Position numbers and translations under genes: made by a program. Under the pieces are notes generated by a model, which worked only from the letters and a program-made list of their open reading frames with translations, searched no databases and was not told the DNA's origin. From Rhodobacterales bacterium (GTDB lineage: Bacteria > Pseudomonadota > Alphaproteobacteria > Rhodobacterales > Rhodobacteraceae), in assembly GCA_002748265.1 (NCBI GenBank), contig PDRY01000012.1, forward strand, positions 186,001 to 250,000: 64,000 nucleotides of DNA. The letters are read 5' to 3'. Below are positions 43,607 to 52,383 of this stretch, piece after piece (position 1 is the first letter of the stretch; each line of letters opens with the position of its first letter).

Positions 43607-45499
43607 ATGGGATACCGCGCAACCTACGACCGCTGGAAGGCGGACCCGGAGGCATATTGGATGGAGCAGGCCGAAGCCATCGACTGGGATCGCAAACCCA
43701 GCAAGGCCCTGTTCGATGACAAAGCCCCGATCTTCGAATGGTTCGCGGATGGCATGGTCAACACCTGCTGGAACGCCGTCGATCGTCATGTCGAGGCAGG
43801 GCGCGGCGATCAGGTCGCGATCATCCATGACAGCCCCGTCACCGGTGTCACCCGCCGCATCACCTATGTGAACCTGCGCAACCGGGTGGCCCAGCTCGCG
43901 GGCGCTCTGCGCGCCAAGGGGGTCGAGAAGGGCGATCGGGTCATCATCTACATGCCCATGATCCCCGAAGCTCTGGAAGCCATGCTGGCCTGTTCCCGCC
44001 TGGGGGCCATCCACTCCGTCGTGTTCGGCGGGTTCGCGTCCCATGAGCTGGCCGTGCGGATCGACGACTGCAAACCCAAAGCGATCATCGCGGCCTCCTG
44101 CGGGATCGAGCCGGGCCGCATCGTGCACTACAAACCGCTGCTGGACGGCGCGCTTGAACAGTCCGACCACCAGCCCGATTTTTGCGTCATCTTCCAGCGG
44201 GAACAAGAGGTCGCCCATCTTGAAGAAGGCCGCGACTACAACTGGCACGGCTTCCAATATGGCGTCGAGCCCGCCGAATGCGTCCCCGTTGAGGGCAACC
44301 ACCCGGCCTATATCCTCTATACATCGGGCACGACCGGCCAGCCCAAGGGCGTCGTGCGCCCCACCGGAGGCCACCTCGTCGCGCTGAACTGGACGATGAA
44401 GAACATCTATCAGGTCGATCCCGGAGATGTCTTCTGGGCCGCCTCGGATGTGGGCTGGGTCGTGGGGCACTCCTACATCTGCTACGCGCCGCTGATCCAC
44501 GGCAACACCACCATCGTGTTCGAAGGCAAGCCCATCGGCACCCCCGACGCCGGGACGTTCTGGCGGGTCATCAGCGAACACAACGTGCGCAGCTTCTTCA
44601 CCGCGCCCACCGCTCTGCGGGCCATTAAGCGCGAAGACCCGAATGCGGAGTTTTTGAAGAAATACGACATCAGCGGGCTGCGCGCGCTCTACCTGGCCGG
44701 TGAGCGGGCCGATCCCGACACGATCACATGGGCCCAGGAAAAGATGGGCGTGCCGGTCTATGACCATTGGTGGCAGACCGAAACCGGCTACACCATCGCG
44801 GGCTACCCGGCCGGGCTGGAATCGCTGCCGGTCAAGATCGGCTCCCCCGCCGTGCCGATGCCGGGCTATGAGGTGCATATCCTCGATGAAGCAGGCCACG
44901 AGGTCGCCGCCGGAGAGCTGGGCTCTATCGCGATCAAGCTGCCCCTGCCCCCCGGCACCCTGCCGACCCTGTGGAACGCCGAAGAGAGGTTCAAGAAGAG
45001 CTATCTTGAGCACTTCCCGGGCTACTATGAAACCGGTGATGCGGGGATGATGGACGAGGACGGCTACCTCTACATCATGGCCCGGACCGATGACGTGATT
45101 AACGTTGCAGGCCACCGGCTTTCGACCGGCGGCATGGAGGAGGTTCTGGCCTCTCACCCCGACGTCGCCGAATGCGCGGTGATCGGTGTCTCGGACGATT
45201 TCAAGGGCCAGCTGCCCATGGGGTTCGTGTGCCTGACAACCGGCGTTGACCGGCCCCATGAGGAGATCGCAAAGGAATGCGCCGCCTTGGTGCGCGATCA
45301 GATCGGACCGGTTGCGGCCTACAAGATGACCGTCGTTGTGGACCGCCTGCCCAAGACTCGGTCGGGCAAGATCCTGCGCGGCACGATGGTGAAAATCTGC
45401 GACGGGGCCGAGTTCAAGATGCCCGCCACCATCGACGATCCCGCAATCCTGGATGAAATCCGCGAGGCGGTGAAACCGATCGGGTATCCGAAGGCCTAA
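43607..45499 (+). CDS. prpE: Propionyl-CoA synthetase (acetyl-CoA synthetase family)
   Basis: Adenylate-forming acyl-CoA ligase of 630 residues, most like PrpE. It activates propionate (and probably acetate) with ATP and CoA. The P-loop-like AMP motif YTSGTTGQPKG is at about 240-250, DHWWQTETG at about 387, and the C-terminal Lys that is acetylated in such enzymes in PKTRSGKILRG (about 585). The N-terminal YRATYDRWKADPEAYW is the usual start. It feeds propionyl-CoA to PCC and Mcm coded at the left of the window. A strong AGGGAGG ribosome binding site precedes it. Confidence 0.93.
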   Translation: MGYRATYDRWKADPEAYWMEQAEAIDWDRKPSKALFDDKAPIFEWFADGMVNTCWNAVDRHVEAGRGDQVAIIHDSPVTGVTRRITYVNLRNRVAQLAGALRAKGVEKGDRVIIYMPMIPEALEAMLACSRLGAIHSVVFGGFASHELAVRIDDCKPKAIIAASCGIEPGRIVHYKPLLDGALEQSDHQPDFCVIFQREQEVAHLEEGRDYNWHGFQYGVEPAECVPVEGNHPAYILYTSGTTGQPKGVVRPTGGHLVALNWTMKNIYQVDPGDVFWAASDVGWVVGHSYICYAPLIHGNTTIVFEGKPIGTPDAGTFWRVISEHNVRSFFTAPTALRAIKREDPNAEFLKKYDISGLRALYLAGERADPDTITWAQEKMGVPVYDHWWQTETGYTIAGYPAGLESLPVKIGSPAVPMPGYEVHILDEAGHEVAAGELGSIAIKLPLPPGTLPTLWNAEERFKKSYLEHFPGYYETGDAGMMDEDGYLYIMARTDDVINVAGHRLSTGGMEEVLASHPDVAECAVIGVSDDFKGQLPMGFVCLTTGVDRPHEEIAKECAALVRDQIGPVAAYKMTVVVDRLPKTRSGKILRGTMVKICDGAEFKMPATIDDPAILDEIREAVKPIGYPKA

Positions 45500-45502
45500 A
45501 GC

Positions 45503-45532
45503 AAAGCCGCCGCAGCGATCTGCGGCGGCTTT
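45503..45532. terminator. Bidirectional terminator between prpE and DUF6858 gene
   Basis: A perfect 13-bp stem AAAGCCGCCGCAG / CTGCGGCGGCTTT with a CGAT loop. The A/T ends give a short T-run in both directions, fitting the convergent genes on either side. Confidence 0.85.
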
Positions 45533-45574
45533 CCCACCCTGGGGCGCGTGCCCCGTGGGCCGCTCGATTGACGG

Positions 45575-45967
45575 TTACGCCTTGTCAGCCAGTTCCTTGC
45601 ACCAGGCTTCCATCGCCTCGGTCGCGGGCTTCATCGGCGGCTCAAGGAACGTGACGTGGAAATGGTCGCCCATATCCGCCACCCCGATGGAGCGCGGACG
45701 CACCGACAGCACATGCGGGTTCGGCAGCGCGATGCCAAAGCAGAAAACGATGTTCTGCGCCTCGGTGATCTCGGGCGCGATGTCGCCGTCGATGCTGCGC
45801 GTGTGGGCGTGGTGATCAAAGGTCGCGATATAGGCGACCTTTGGGTGCGCGTCGATCTGGGCCTTGAGCCGGGCGACCACGTCGCTGACGCTGGCACAGG
45901 TGGTTTCGGACTTGGCGATCTTCAGGTCAAAGACCGGATATTTATCCATAAGAAGAGATTGCTGCAT
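45575..45967 (-). CDS. DUF6858-like small protein
   Basis: 130 residues, soluble. The sequence MQQSLLMDKYPVFDLKIAKSETTCASVSDVVARLKAQIDAHPKVAYIATFDHHAHTRSIDGDIAPEITEAQNIVFCFG resembles the DUF6858 family that I recall from diverse bacteria; the name is from memory. A conserved FDHHAHT His cluster could bind metal. The function is unknown. The ATG at 45967 has GGAGGC upstream and fits homologs better than a start 19 codons earlier. A 20-bp near-palindrome lies 31 bases before it. Confidence 0.72.
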   Translation of the reverse strand: MQQSLLMDKYPVFDLKIAKSETTCASVSDVVARLKAQIDAHPKVAYIATFDHHAHTRSIDGDIAPEITEAQNIVFCFGIALPNPHVLSVRPRSIGVADMGDHFHVTFLEPPMKPATEAMEAWCKELADKA

Positions 45968-45997
45968 GAGAGCCTCCGCGGTGTTTGCAAGAGCCTC

Positions 45998-46017
45998 ATG
46001 CGCGATATATCTCGCAT
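45998..46017. promoter_or_regulatory. 20-bp near-perfect palindrome upstream of DUF6858 gene
   Basis: ATGCGCGATATATCTCGCAT: arms ATGCG-GATATATC-CGCAT with one non-pairing position on each side. It is a good candidate operator of a dimeric regulator, between the DUF6858 and NAD kinase genes, both minus strand. Confidence 0.6.
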
Positions 46018-46060
46018 ACGACATGCGTCATAATATCACCGGCGGGGCGAAGGGGAGCCC

Positions 46061-46828
46061 CTAGGCAAACTGCTCGCGGATCAGGCGCTCTTCCAGCCCA
46101 TGGCCGGGATCGAAGAGCAGCCGGTGTTCGATATGGGCTTCGGTCTGCACCTCGACGCTGGCGACATTGCGCACGCAATCCGAATCCGCCGTCGCCATGA
46201 CCGGGCGCTTGCGGGGCTCGGCCACGTCGAAACGCACCCGCGCCCGCGCGTTCAACACGGCGCCGCGCCACCGGCGGGGCCGGAATGCTGCCACGGCCGT
46301 CACGGCCAACACATCCGCACCGATGGGCAGGATCGGGCCATGGGCCGAATAGTTGTAGGCCGTCGATCCGGCGGGCGTCGCGACAAGGGCCCCGTCGCAG
46401 ATCAGCTCGGACATGCGCTCCTTGCCATCGACCGAAATGCGCAGCTTGGCCGCCTGCGCGTCCATGCGCAGCAGCGACACTTCGTTGATCGCAAGCGCGC
46501 GGTGGACCTCTCCGCCCACAGTGATCGCAGTCATGGCCAGCGGGTTGACGACGGCTTCCTCCGCCGCCGCCAGCCGCGCGGTGAGCCCATCTGGCTGGAA
46601 CTCGTTCATCAGGAAGCCGACCGTGCCCCGGTTCATCCCATAGACGGGTGCGGGCAAGTGCTGCGTGCCGTGGAGCGTGTCGAGCATGAACCCGTCCCCG
46701 CCTAGGGCGACAATCACCTCCGCCTCTTCCATGGGCACATTGCCATAGCGTTCCACCAGCCCGCGCAGGGCGGATTGCGCCGCAGGGGCGTTGGACGCCA
46801 CGAAGGACAGGCGAAGATCGGTGGACAT
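46061..46828 (-). CDS. nadK: NAD kinase
   Basis: 255 residues. It makes NADP from NAD and ATP (or polyphosphate). The family motif GGDGFMLDTLH (about 43-53) and the NE/D motif NRGTVGFLMNEF, followed later by TPAGSTAYNYSAHGPILP (about 150-167), are present. The ATG at 46828 gives a compact N-terminus as in other alphaproteobacteria; a 36-codon extension upstream is not supported. NADPH demand would fit the malic enzyme and salvage genes nearby but no link is proven. Confidence 0.95.
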   Translation of the reverse strand: MSTDLRLSFVASNAPAAQSALRGLVERYGNVPMEEAEVIVALGGDGFMLDTLHGTQHLPAPVYGMNRGTVGFLMNEFQPDGLTARLAAAEEAVVNPLAMTAITVGGEVHRALAINEVSLLRMDAQAAKLRISVDGKERMSELICDGALVATPAGSTAYNYSAHGPILPIGADVLAVTAVAAFRPRRWRGAVLNARARVRFDVAEPRKRPVMATADSDCVRNVASVEVQTEAHIEHRLLFDPGHGLEERLIREQFA

Positions 46829-46976
46829 GACTGTATTCCTTTCCGTCCTGTTCTCCGCCACGGGCCCGCGATTGACAACCCGCCCGTCGGTTGTTTGCGC
46901 CAAAGGGAGCGATTGGCGTCTTTCACACGGGGCCAATGCCCCTTAGAAGAAGGCGATCACAAAGGAGACGCCCCCC

Positions 46977-48257
46977 ATGTCCACCCACGAAGGCTTCTTC
47001 ACCGAAGCGCTTGCCAAGACCGACCCGGAAATCGCCAAGGTTGTCGGCCAGGAACTGACCCGCCAACGCGACGAGATCGAGCTGATCGCCAGCGAGAACA
47101 TCGTCAGCGCCGCCGTTATGGAAGCGCAGGGCTCCGTGCTGACCAACAAATACGCCGAAGGTTACCCGGGTCGCCGCTACTACGGTGGGTGCCAGTATGT
47201 GGACATCGCCGAAGACCTGGCCCGCGACCGGGCCAAGCAGCTCTTTGGCTGTGAGTTCGCCAATGTGCAGCCCAACTCCGGCTCGCAGGCCAACCAGGGC
47301 GTGTTCACCGCGCTGCTCAAGCCGGGCGACACGATCCTGGGGATGAGCCTCGATGCCGGTGGCCACCTGACCCACGGCGCGCGCCCGAACCAGTCGGGCA
47401 AGTGGTTCAACGCCGTGCAATACGGCGTGAAGCGGGACGACATGCTGCCCGACTACGACCAGATCGAAGCCCTGGCCAAAGAGCACCAGCCCAAGATGAT
47501 CATCGCCGGGGGCTCTGCCATCCCGCGCGTCATCGACTTTGCCCGCATGCGCGAGATCGCGGATATGGTCGGCGCCATCCTGCTGGTCGATATGGCCCAT
47601 TTCGCCGGGCTGGTTGCTGCGGGTCTCTACCCGTCGCCCTTCCCCCACGCCCATGTGGCCACCACGACCACGCACAAGACCCTGCGCGGCCCGCGCGGCG
47701 GCATGATCCTGACCAACGATGCCGACATCGCGAAGAAGCTGAACTCTGCCATCTTCCCCGGCATTCAGGGCGGCCCGCTGATGCACGTGATCGCCGCCAA
47801 GGCCGTCGCCTTCGGTGAAGCCCTGCGCCCCGAATTCAAGGACTATCAGGCCCAGGTGATCGCCAATGCGAAAGCCCTGGCCGATGAGCTGCAAAAAGGC
47901 GGTCTGGACATCGTGACCGGCGGCACCGACAGCCATCTTCTGCTGGTGGATCTGCGTCCCAAAGGCGTGAAAGGCAACGCGACCGAAGACGCTCTGGGCC
48001 GCGCCCACATCACCTGCAACAAGAACGGCATCCCCTTCGACGACGAAAAGCCGACCATCACCAGCGGCATCCGTCTGGGCAGCCCCGCCGGGACCACCCG
48101 CGGCTTTGGCGAGGAAGAGTTCCGCCAGATCGGCCGCTGGATCACCCGCGTGGTCGATGGTCTTGCTGCAGGCGGTGACAACACCGCCGTCGAAGACGCC
48201 GTGCGCGCCGAAGTCGCGGAGCTCTGCGCCCGCTTCCCGCTCTACCCCGGCAAGTGA
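46977..48257 (+). CDS. glyA: Serine hydroxymethyltransferase
   Basis: 426-residue PLP enzyme exchanging serine and glycine with tetrahydrofolate. The N-terminal [19 protein letters not shown], the PLP Lys motif [16 protein letters not shown] (about 222-237, Lys in HKTL) and [12 protein letters not shown] (about 93-104) are clear. The start follows AAAGGAG at good spacing. Its stop overlaps the next start (GTGA), so the DUF817 gene is coupled to it. Confidence 0.97.
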   Translation: MSTHEGFFTEALAKTDPEIAKVVGQELTRQRDEIELIASENIVSAAVMEAQGSVLTNKYAEGYPGRRYYGGCQYVDIAEDLARDRAKQLFGCEFANVQPNSGSQANQGVFTALLKPGDTILGMSLDAGGHLTHGARPNQSGKWFNAVQYGVKRDDMLPDYDQIEALAKEHQPKMIIAGGSAIPRVIDFARMREIADMVGAILLVDMAHFAGLVAAGLYPSPFPHAHVATTTTHKTLRGPRGGMILTNDADIAKKLNSAIFPGIQGGPLMHVIAAKAVAFGEALRPEFKDYQAQVIANAKALADELQKGGLDIVTGGTDSHLLLVDLRPKGVKGNATEDALGRAHITCNKNGIPFDDEKPTITSGIRLGSPAGTTRGFGEEEFRQIGRWITRVVDGLAAGGDNTAVEDAVRAEVAELCARFPLYPGK

Positions 48258-49135
48258 GCGCACCGACACGGCTGCGCCGCGAGCGCGCGCTCGGAGACTG
48301 GCTCCGGGCGCGGCTTCCCTCCGGGGTCGCGGTGCTTGCGCTGTTCATCGTCAAACAAGGATGGAGCGCGCTGTTTGGCGGGCTCCTCCTCATTGGGTTG
48401 ATTGCATCGGACCGCTACTGGCCCGACGCAGCCCCGCTTACGCGCTATGACGCGCTGCTGATCTACGCGATTTCCCTTCAGGCTCTGTTCCTGGCGCTCC
48501 GGCTTGAGAGCTGGCGCGAGGTCAAGGTGATCTTCCTTTTCCACCTGACCGGCACCGCCATGGAGATCTTCAAGACCCATATGGGAAGCTGGGCCTACCC
48601 CGAGCCGTCGCTGATCCGCGTCGGAGATGTGCCGCTGTTCTCAGGCTTCATGTATGGCGCCGTGGGCAGCTACATGGCGCGGGTCATGCGGGTGTTCGAT
48701 ATGCGGTTCGACCCCTATCCGCCCTACTGGGTGTCGGTCGCGCTTGCGGGTGCGATCTATGTGAATTTCTTCTCGCATCACTATGTCTGGGACGCCCGCT
48801 GGCTCTTGATCGCCGGAACTTTGCTGATCTTTGGCCGCACGCGCGTGTCCTTCGCCGTGGACCGGGGGCGCTACTGGATGCCGATGCCTCTGGCAGGCGT
48901 GCTCACCGCGTTCTTCCTGTGGGTGGCAGAAAACGTCGGAACCAGCACGAACACATGGCTCTACAACGGGCAAAGCGTGTTTGACGCCGTGTCGCTGTCG
49001 AAGATGGGCTCGTGGTATCTGTTGCTCTGGGTCAGCTTCGCGACGGTCACACTGGTGATCCGGGAGCCGCTGATCACGCCAGACCGCGCCACCGCAAAAC
49101 GGCCAGCAAAAGCAACACGATCACGAGCAGGTTGA
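48254..49135 (+). CDS. DUF817 family membrane protein
   Basis: 293 residues with about seven to eight hydrophobic helices. [64 protein letters not shown] is the DUF817 hallmark; the role of the family is not known. It begins with GTG at 48254 inside the glyA stop, so it is coupled to glyA. The 3' end overlaps the convergent gene at 49074 by 62 bases; the last 30 residues ([16 protein letters not shown]) are basic and may be a dispensable tail. Confidence 0.9.
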   Translation: MSAPTRLRRERALGDWLRARLPSGVAVLALFIVKQGWSALFGGLLLIGLIASDRYWPDAAPLTRYDALLIYAISLQALFLALRLESWREVKVIFLFHLTGTAMEIFKTHMGSWAYPEPSLIRVGDVPLFSGFMYGAVGSYMARVMRVFDMRFDPYPPYWVSVALAGAIYVNFFSHHYVWDARWLLIAGTLLIFGRTRVSFAVDRGRYWMPMPLAGVLTAFFLWVAENVGTSTNTWLYNGQSVFDAVSLSKMGSWYLLLWVSFATVTLVIREPLITPDRATAKRPAKATRSRAG

Positions 49136-49445
49136 AGGCCATCCCGCCGACCCGGTGCAGCAAAACCCCGACGCGGCGATCTGCGGCGTCGACTCCTTTG
49201 AGGTAGGCAGAGAGCGTCTCGGCATCTTTACTGAGCGCTCCGCCATCCAGTCTCCGCGCCAGCTTGGGATGGGACAGCTGCGGCTCCGCCACCGCAAGAG
49301 CCCGTGCCGCACCGCGCACCCGGCGCGGCAACATCCGCCCGGCCTTGTCCACCTGCCGCGCCAGCGTGGGGCCGCCGATGCCCAGCCGCTCCCGCATTAG
49401 GCCGCGCAGGGCCGTGATCTCACTTGATAAGGCATCCATATCCAT
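49074..49445 (-). CDS. Small protein with C-terminal membrane helix
   Basis: 123 residues. A charged helical part (about 1-95) is followed by one C-terminal helix, [24 protein letters not shown], so it looks tail-anchored in the membrane. The start is uncertain: ATG at 49445, or at 49439. Upstream of it lies the divergent hydrolase at 49512. It overlaps the 3' end of the DUF817 gene by 62 bases. No family recognised. Confidence 0.6.
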   Translation of the reverse strand: MDMDALSSEITALRGLMRERLGIGGPTLARQVDKAGRMLPRRVRGAARALAVAEPQLSHPKLARRLDGGALSKDAETLSAYLKGVDAADRRVGVLLHRVGGMAFNLLVIVLLLLAVLRWRGLA

Positions 49446-49511
49446 GGCGGCGGTGATAGAGCGCGTCGGCGCCTCTGGCAATTGCGCGCGCGCCTGCCTA
49501 GGGTCGCCACC

Positions 49512-50249
49512 ATGCTGAATTCCATCACCGAAGGCATGCCAGAGCTGCCGCCCCTTCTGATTGCCCACGGGCTCTATGGTCAGGCCCGCAACTGGGGCCA
49601 GATCGCGCGTGATCTCTCCGATATCCGCCACAGCACTCTGGTGGATATGCGCAACCATGGGGACAGCCCGTGGTTTGACACCCATGGCTATGAGGAGATG
49701 GCCGAAGACCTGGCCGGGATGATCGACGGATCAAGCGACGTGCTGGGCCATTCCATGGGCGGCAAAGCGGCGATGACCCTGGCCCTGAGCCATCCCGAAA
49801 AGGTCCGCCGCCTGATCGTCGCGGACATCGCGCCGGTGCCTTACGATCACGATCAGCAGAGCATCATGGACGCCATGCGCCGCCTGGACCTCTCCCAGAT
49901 CAGCCGCCGTACAGAGGCCGCCAAGGCCCTGAACCTGACGCCGGATGTGGCGGGGTTTCTGAGCCAGAGCATCGACCTGAAAGAGCGCGCGTGGAAGATG
50001 AACCTGGACGTGCTGGAGGCCGAACTGCCCCGCATCCTGTCCTTCCCGACCTTCCACACACCCTTCGATGGACCCGCGCTATTTCTCGCCGGAGCAGAGA
50101 GCGACTACGTCCAGCCCGAACACCGGGCGGAGATCAAGCGCCTGTTTCCAAAGGCACATATCGCGCGCATTCCCCAGACCGGGCACTGGCTGCATGCACA
50201 GCGCCCAGATGCCGTCACGGCGGCGATCCGCGCGTTTCTGACGGCCTAG
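49512..50249 (+). CDS. Alpha/beta hydrolase (YbfF-like esterase)
   Basis: 245 residues of the alpha/beta hydrolase fold. LIAHGLYGQARNWGQIARDL (about 14-33) supplies the oxyanion hole, DVLGHSMGGKAAM the nucleophile Ser (about 82), and the catalytic His is in QTGHWLHAQRPDAV near the end; Asp in AGAESDYV. It is close to the YbfF esterase of E. coli, which hydrolyses short acyl esters, including acyl-CoA in some reports. The stop TAG shares CTAG with the stop of the next gene on the other strand. Confidence 0.9.
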   Translation: MLNSITEGMPELPPLLIAHGLYGQARNWGQIARDLSDIRHSTLVDMRNHGDSPWFDTHGYEEMAEDLAGMIDGSSDVLGHSMGGKAAMTLALSHPEKVRRLIVADIAPVPYDHDQQSIMDAMRRLDLSQISRRTEAAKALNLTPDVAGFLSQSIDLKERAWKMNLDVLEAELPRILSFPTFHTPFDGPALFLAGAESDYVQPEHRAEIKRLFPKAHIARIPQTGHWLHAQRPDAVTAAIRAFLTA

Positions 50250-50425
50250 GCCGTCAGCTTCTTGGCCACGACAAGCGCCAGCGGGATCGCAGCGACAAAG
50301 CCGAGAACCGCTGAAATGATGATCGGGCGTGCGGTGTCCTGCCCAATGACCAGAGCCACGATCATGAACGTCCCCGCAAGGGACGCACCGAGGATCGAAT
50401 ACAGCAACATGGCAACGCGAAGCAT
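50246..50425 (-). CDS. Small two-helix membrane protein (often named CTP synthetase)
   Basis: 59 residues with two hydrophobic helices (about 5-27 and 33-54) and a basic tail KKLTA. Proteins of this sort recur in Rhodobacteraceae, often mislabelled CTP synthetase; this is recalled, not searched. It is not CTP synthetase. The stop codon (CTA on the plus strand) shares CTAG with the stop of the hydrolase gene. The function is unknown. Confidence 0.75.
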   Translation of the reverse strand: MLRVAMLLYSILGASLAGTFMIVALVIGQDTARPIIISAVLGFVAAIPLALVVAKKLTA

Positions 50426-50549
50426 GGCGTTCTCCTTTATGGCCTGACGCGGAAACTTAAGACACATCGAAAAGGCTGCATCTTTGATCTGGATCACTCT
50501 TGCCGCTCCGGCGGGAGGCTGGTCTAACAGCCCGTGAGGAGGAGACCAG

Positions 50550-51326
50550 ATGCAAGAACTTGAATACCTGAAAGTCACCCGAGACGGCCCCGTCGCCATC
50601 GTCACCATGGACCGCGCGGACAAGCGCAACGCGCTTGCGCTGCCGGTGATCGAAGAGTTCGTCACCGTGTTCACGGAGCTGCCCAAGACCGACGCCCGCG
50701 CCGTCGTTCTGCGCGGTGAGGGGGACCATTTTTCCGCCGGTCTGGACCTTGTGGAACACCTGAAGGCCAAGAGATCCGCCAGTGATTTCATGCATGTATG
50801 CCTTCGCTGGCACGAGGCGTTCAACAAGATGGAATATGGCGGGCTGCCGATCATCGCGGCGCTCAAGGGAGCGACTGTCGGGGGCGGTCTGGAGCTGGCT
50901 TCGTCGGCGCATATCCGGGTGGCCGATCACAGCACCTATTTCGCCCTGCCCGAGGGACAGCGCGGCCTGTTCACCGGCGGCGGCGCGACGATCCGGGTGG
51001 CCGATCTGATCGGTAAGGACAAGATGATCGACATGATGCTGACCGGTCGCCAATACACCGGAGACGAAGCGATCCGCGTCGGTTTGGCGCAGTATCTGGT
51101 GGACGATTCCGAGGCCAAGGCGATGGAGCTGGCGCATCGCTGCGCCGAGAACCCGGAGCTGTCGAACTTTGCCGTCTGTTCGGGCATTTCCCATATGCAG
51201 AACATGTCGGGGATGGACGCAGCCTATGCCGAGGCGGTTCTGGCCGGGGTGGTCAACACCCAGGAGGCCGCTCAGGCGCGGCTGGAAGCCTTTGCCGCCG
51301 GTAAGGCAAAAGTGGCCAAGAGCTGA
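50550..51326 (+). CDS. Crotonase/enoyl-CoA hydratase family protein
   Basis: 258 residues of the crotonase superfamily: [16 protein letters not shown] (about 21-36), the oxyanion segment [13 protein letters not shown] (about 60) and [29 protein letters not shown] (about 108-136) with the second Gly-rich turn. The usual catalytic Glu pair of hydratases is not obvious at the standard sites (one falls in GGLELASS), so the reaction (hydratase, isomerase or hydrolase) is uncertain. It starts after AGGAGGAG. It follows the CTP-synthetase-like gene divergently. Confidence 0.88.
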   Translation: MQELEYLKVTRDGPVAIVTMDRADKRNALALPVIEEFVTVFTELPKTDARAVVLRGEGDHFSAGLDLVEHLKAKRSASDFMHVCLRWHEAFNKMEYGGLPIIAALKGATVGGGLELASSAHIRVADHSTYFALPEGQRGLFTGGGATIRVADLIGKDKMIDMMLTGRQYTGDEAIRVGLAQYLVDDSEAKAMELAHRCAENPELSNFAVCSGISHMQNMSGMDAAYAEAVLAGVVNTQEAAQARLEAFAAGKAKVAKS

Positions 51327-51334
51327 CCCGGCCG

Positions 51335-51354
51335 CGCGGGGCGTTAACCCCGCG
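51335..51354 (+). terminator. Hairpin after the crotonase gene
   Basis: CGCGGGG / CCCCGCG stem of 7 bp with a CGTTAA loop, 9 bases after the crotonase stop. There is no T-run. Confidence 0.4.
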
Positions 51355-51377
51355 AACGGCACGATCTGCGACGCTCA

Positions 51378-51527
51378 GTTTGACCGGAATGCGCGACGTT
51401 TCGGTCAAACCACTGGGGTCTTATCCCCCCGCATCCGTTTCCACCCGGTTAACACCGGGGCGATTCGGGCGCTGTCGCCGGGCCCTTTCCCGGCGAGACC
51501 ACGGCGCGGCGGGCCGGTTTGACCGAA
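51378..51527. repeat. Three TTTGACCG elements before the Phd-like gene
   Basis: GTTTGACCG at 51378-51386 forms a perfect 9-bp inverted repeat with CGGTCAAAC at 51402-51410, and GGTTTGACCGAA recurs at 51516-51527. The arrangement looks like an operator for a dimeric DNA-binding protein; the downstream Phd-like gene is the obvious candidate. Confidence 0.55.
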
Positions 51528-51578
51528 CTTCGGGGATTTGTGGTCATTTCGACCCAGAACCGCCCGAGGAAACCGTTA

Positions 51579-51854
51579 ATGCTCCCCGATTTTCGCACCC
51601 GCTCCGTCACAGAATTTCGCACGCAGATCAGTGAAGAGATCCGCTGGATCGACCGCCACGGCGCTCACCTGTGGCTGACCCGGCACGGACGCAAGATCGC
51701 GGCGGTGGTGCCTCCGCATCACATGGCGGTGCTGGAGGCCGCCTTGGGCAAACCGCTGGATCAGCACCGCCTGACCATGGAAGAGCGCCTGCGCCAGCTG
51801 GAGCGGGCTGCTGCGGCCCGGCGCACGTTGGAGGAAACGGGCCGCTGGCGCTAG
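51579..51854 (+). CDS. Phd/YefM-like antitoxin-type protein, no toxin seen
   Basis: 91 residues. The N-terminal FRTRSVTEFRTQISEEIRWIDRHGAHLWLTRHGRKIAAVVPPHHMAVLEAALG fits the Phd/YefM fold, whose first strand-helix unit binds DNA and whose tail neutralises a toxin; the tail here is ERLRQLERAAAARRTLEETGRWR. The ATG at 51579 has GAGGAA upstream. No Doc, YoeB or other toxin gene is next to it; it is followed by a convergent lipoprotein gene. Three TTTGACCG repeats lie before it. It is either an orphan antitoxin or a housekeeping regulator derived from one. Confidence 0.65.
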   Translation: MLPDFRTRSVTEFRTQISEEIRWIDRHGAHLWLTRHGRKIAAVVPPHHMAVLEAALGKPLDQHRLTMEERLRQLERAAAARRTLEETGRWR

Positions 51855-52165
51855 CTGTGCACCATCACGACAACGGTCGCATATTCCGACCAGCCGGGCC
51901 CGCGTTCGATCTGCCGCAGTTCGCGCAAGACCGCAGCGCGCGCATTCGGCGGCGTGCGGGCGATGTCCCACAGCGCCGTGAGCGTGCCCGGGTCTTCATC
52001 CGCGACGGCCTGCGCATTGGCCTGCAGGTAGGTTTTCACCTGCGTCCGGCGCGCGGCATAGGCGGCGTCGTCCACGGCCGTGGTGACCAAAGAGGCCGGG
52101 TTCACCGCGAGGTGGTTGGCTTCGCCCGTGCAGGCGGCGAGGAGGAGAAGCATAGTCAGACGCAT
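51851..52165 (-). CDS. Small putative lipoprotein
   Basis: 104 residues. MRLTMLLLLAACTGEANHL has a lipobox LAAC with the lipidated Cys at residue 11; the signal is short but plausible. The mature part is helical (AAYAARRTQVKTYLQANAQAVADEDPGTLTALWDIARTPPNARAAVLRELRQIERG). It shares CTAG with the stop of the Phd-like gene. No family recognised. Confidence 0.65.
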   Translation of the reverse strand: MRLTMLLLLAACTGEANHLAVNPASLVTTAVDDAAYAARRTQVKTYLQANAQAVADEDPGTLTALWDIARTPPNARAAVLRELRQIERGPGWSEYATVVVMVHS

Positions 52166-52383
52166 GGCGCGACCGTAGGGCGCCCGCGCAGAGCTGTCAC
52201 CCATAGGGCGCCGCTGGACGCGGTTTCCGGCGGAGAGGCGCCGTATGCGCGAACGCTGGGCGCGGGCGCCGCCCGCCGAAACGAGGCCGCTGTCAGGCGG
52301 AATGGGCGGGTTCGGCTGGCTCGGGCGATCCGAGAGCCCCTTAGCCCATTGACCGGCCCCCGAAAGCCCAGCATATCACCGCA

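Noticed and set aside
50246-50425. Naming the 59-residue protein CTP synthetase
   Set aside because: Far too short, two membrane helices and no synthetase motif; the name is an annotation error seen in the family.
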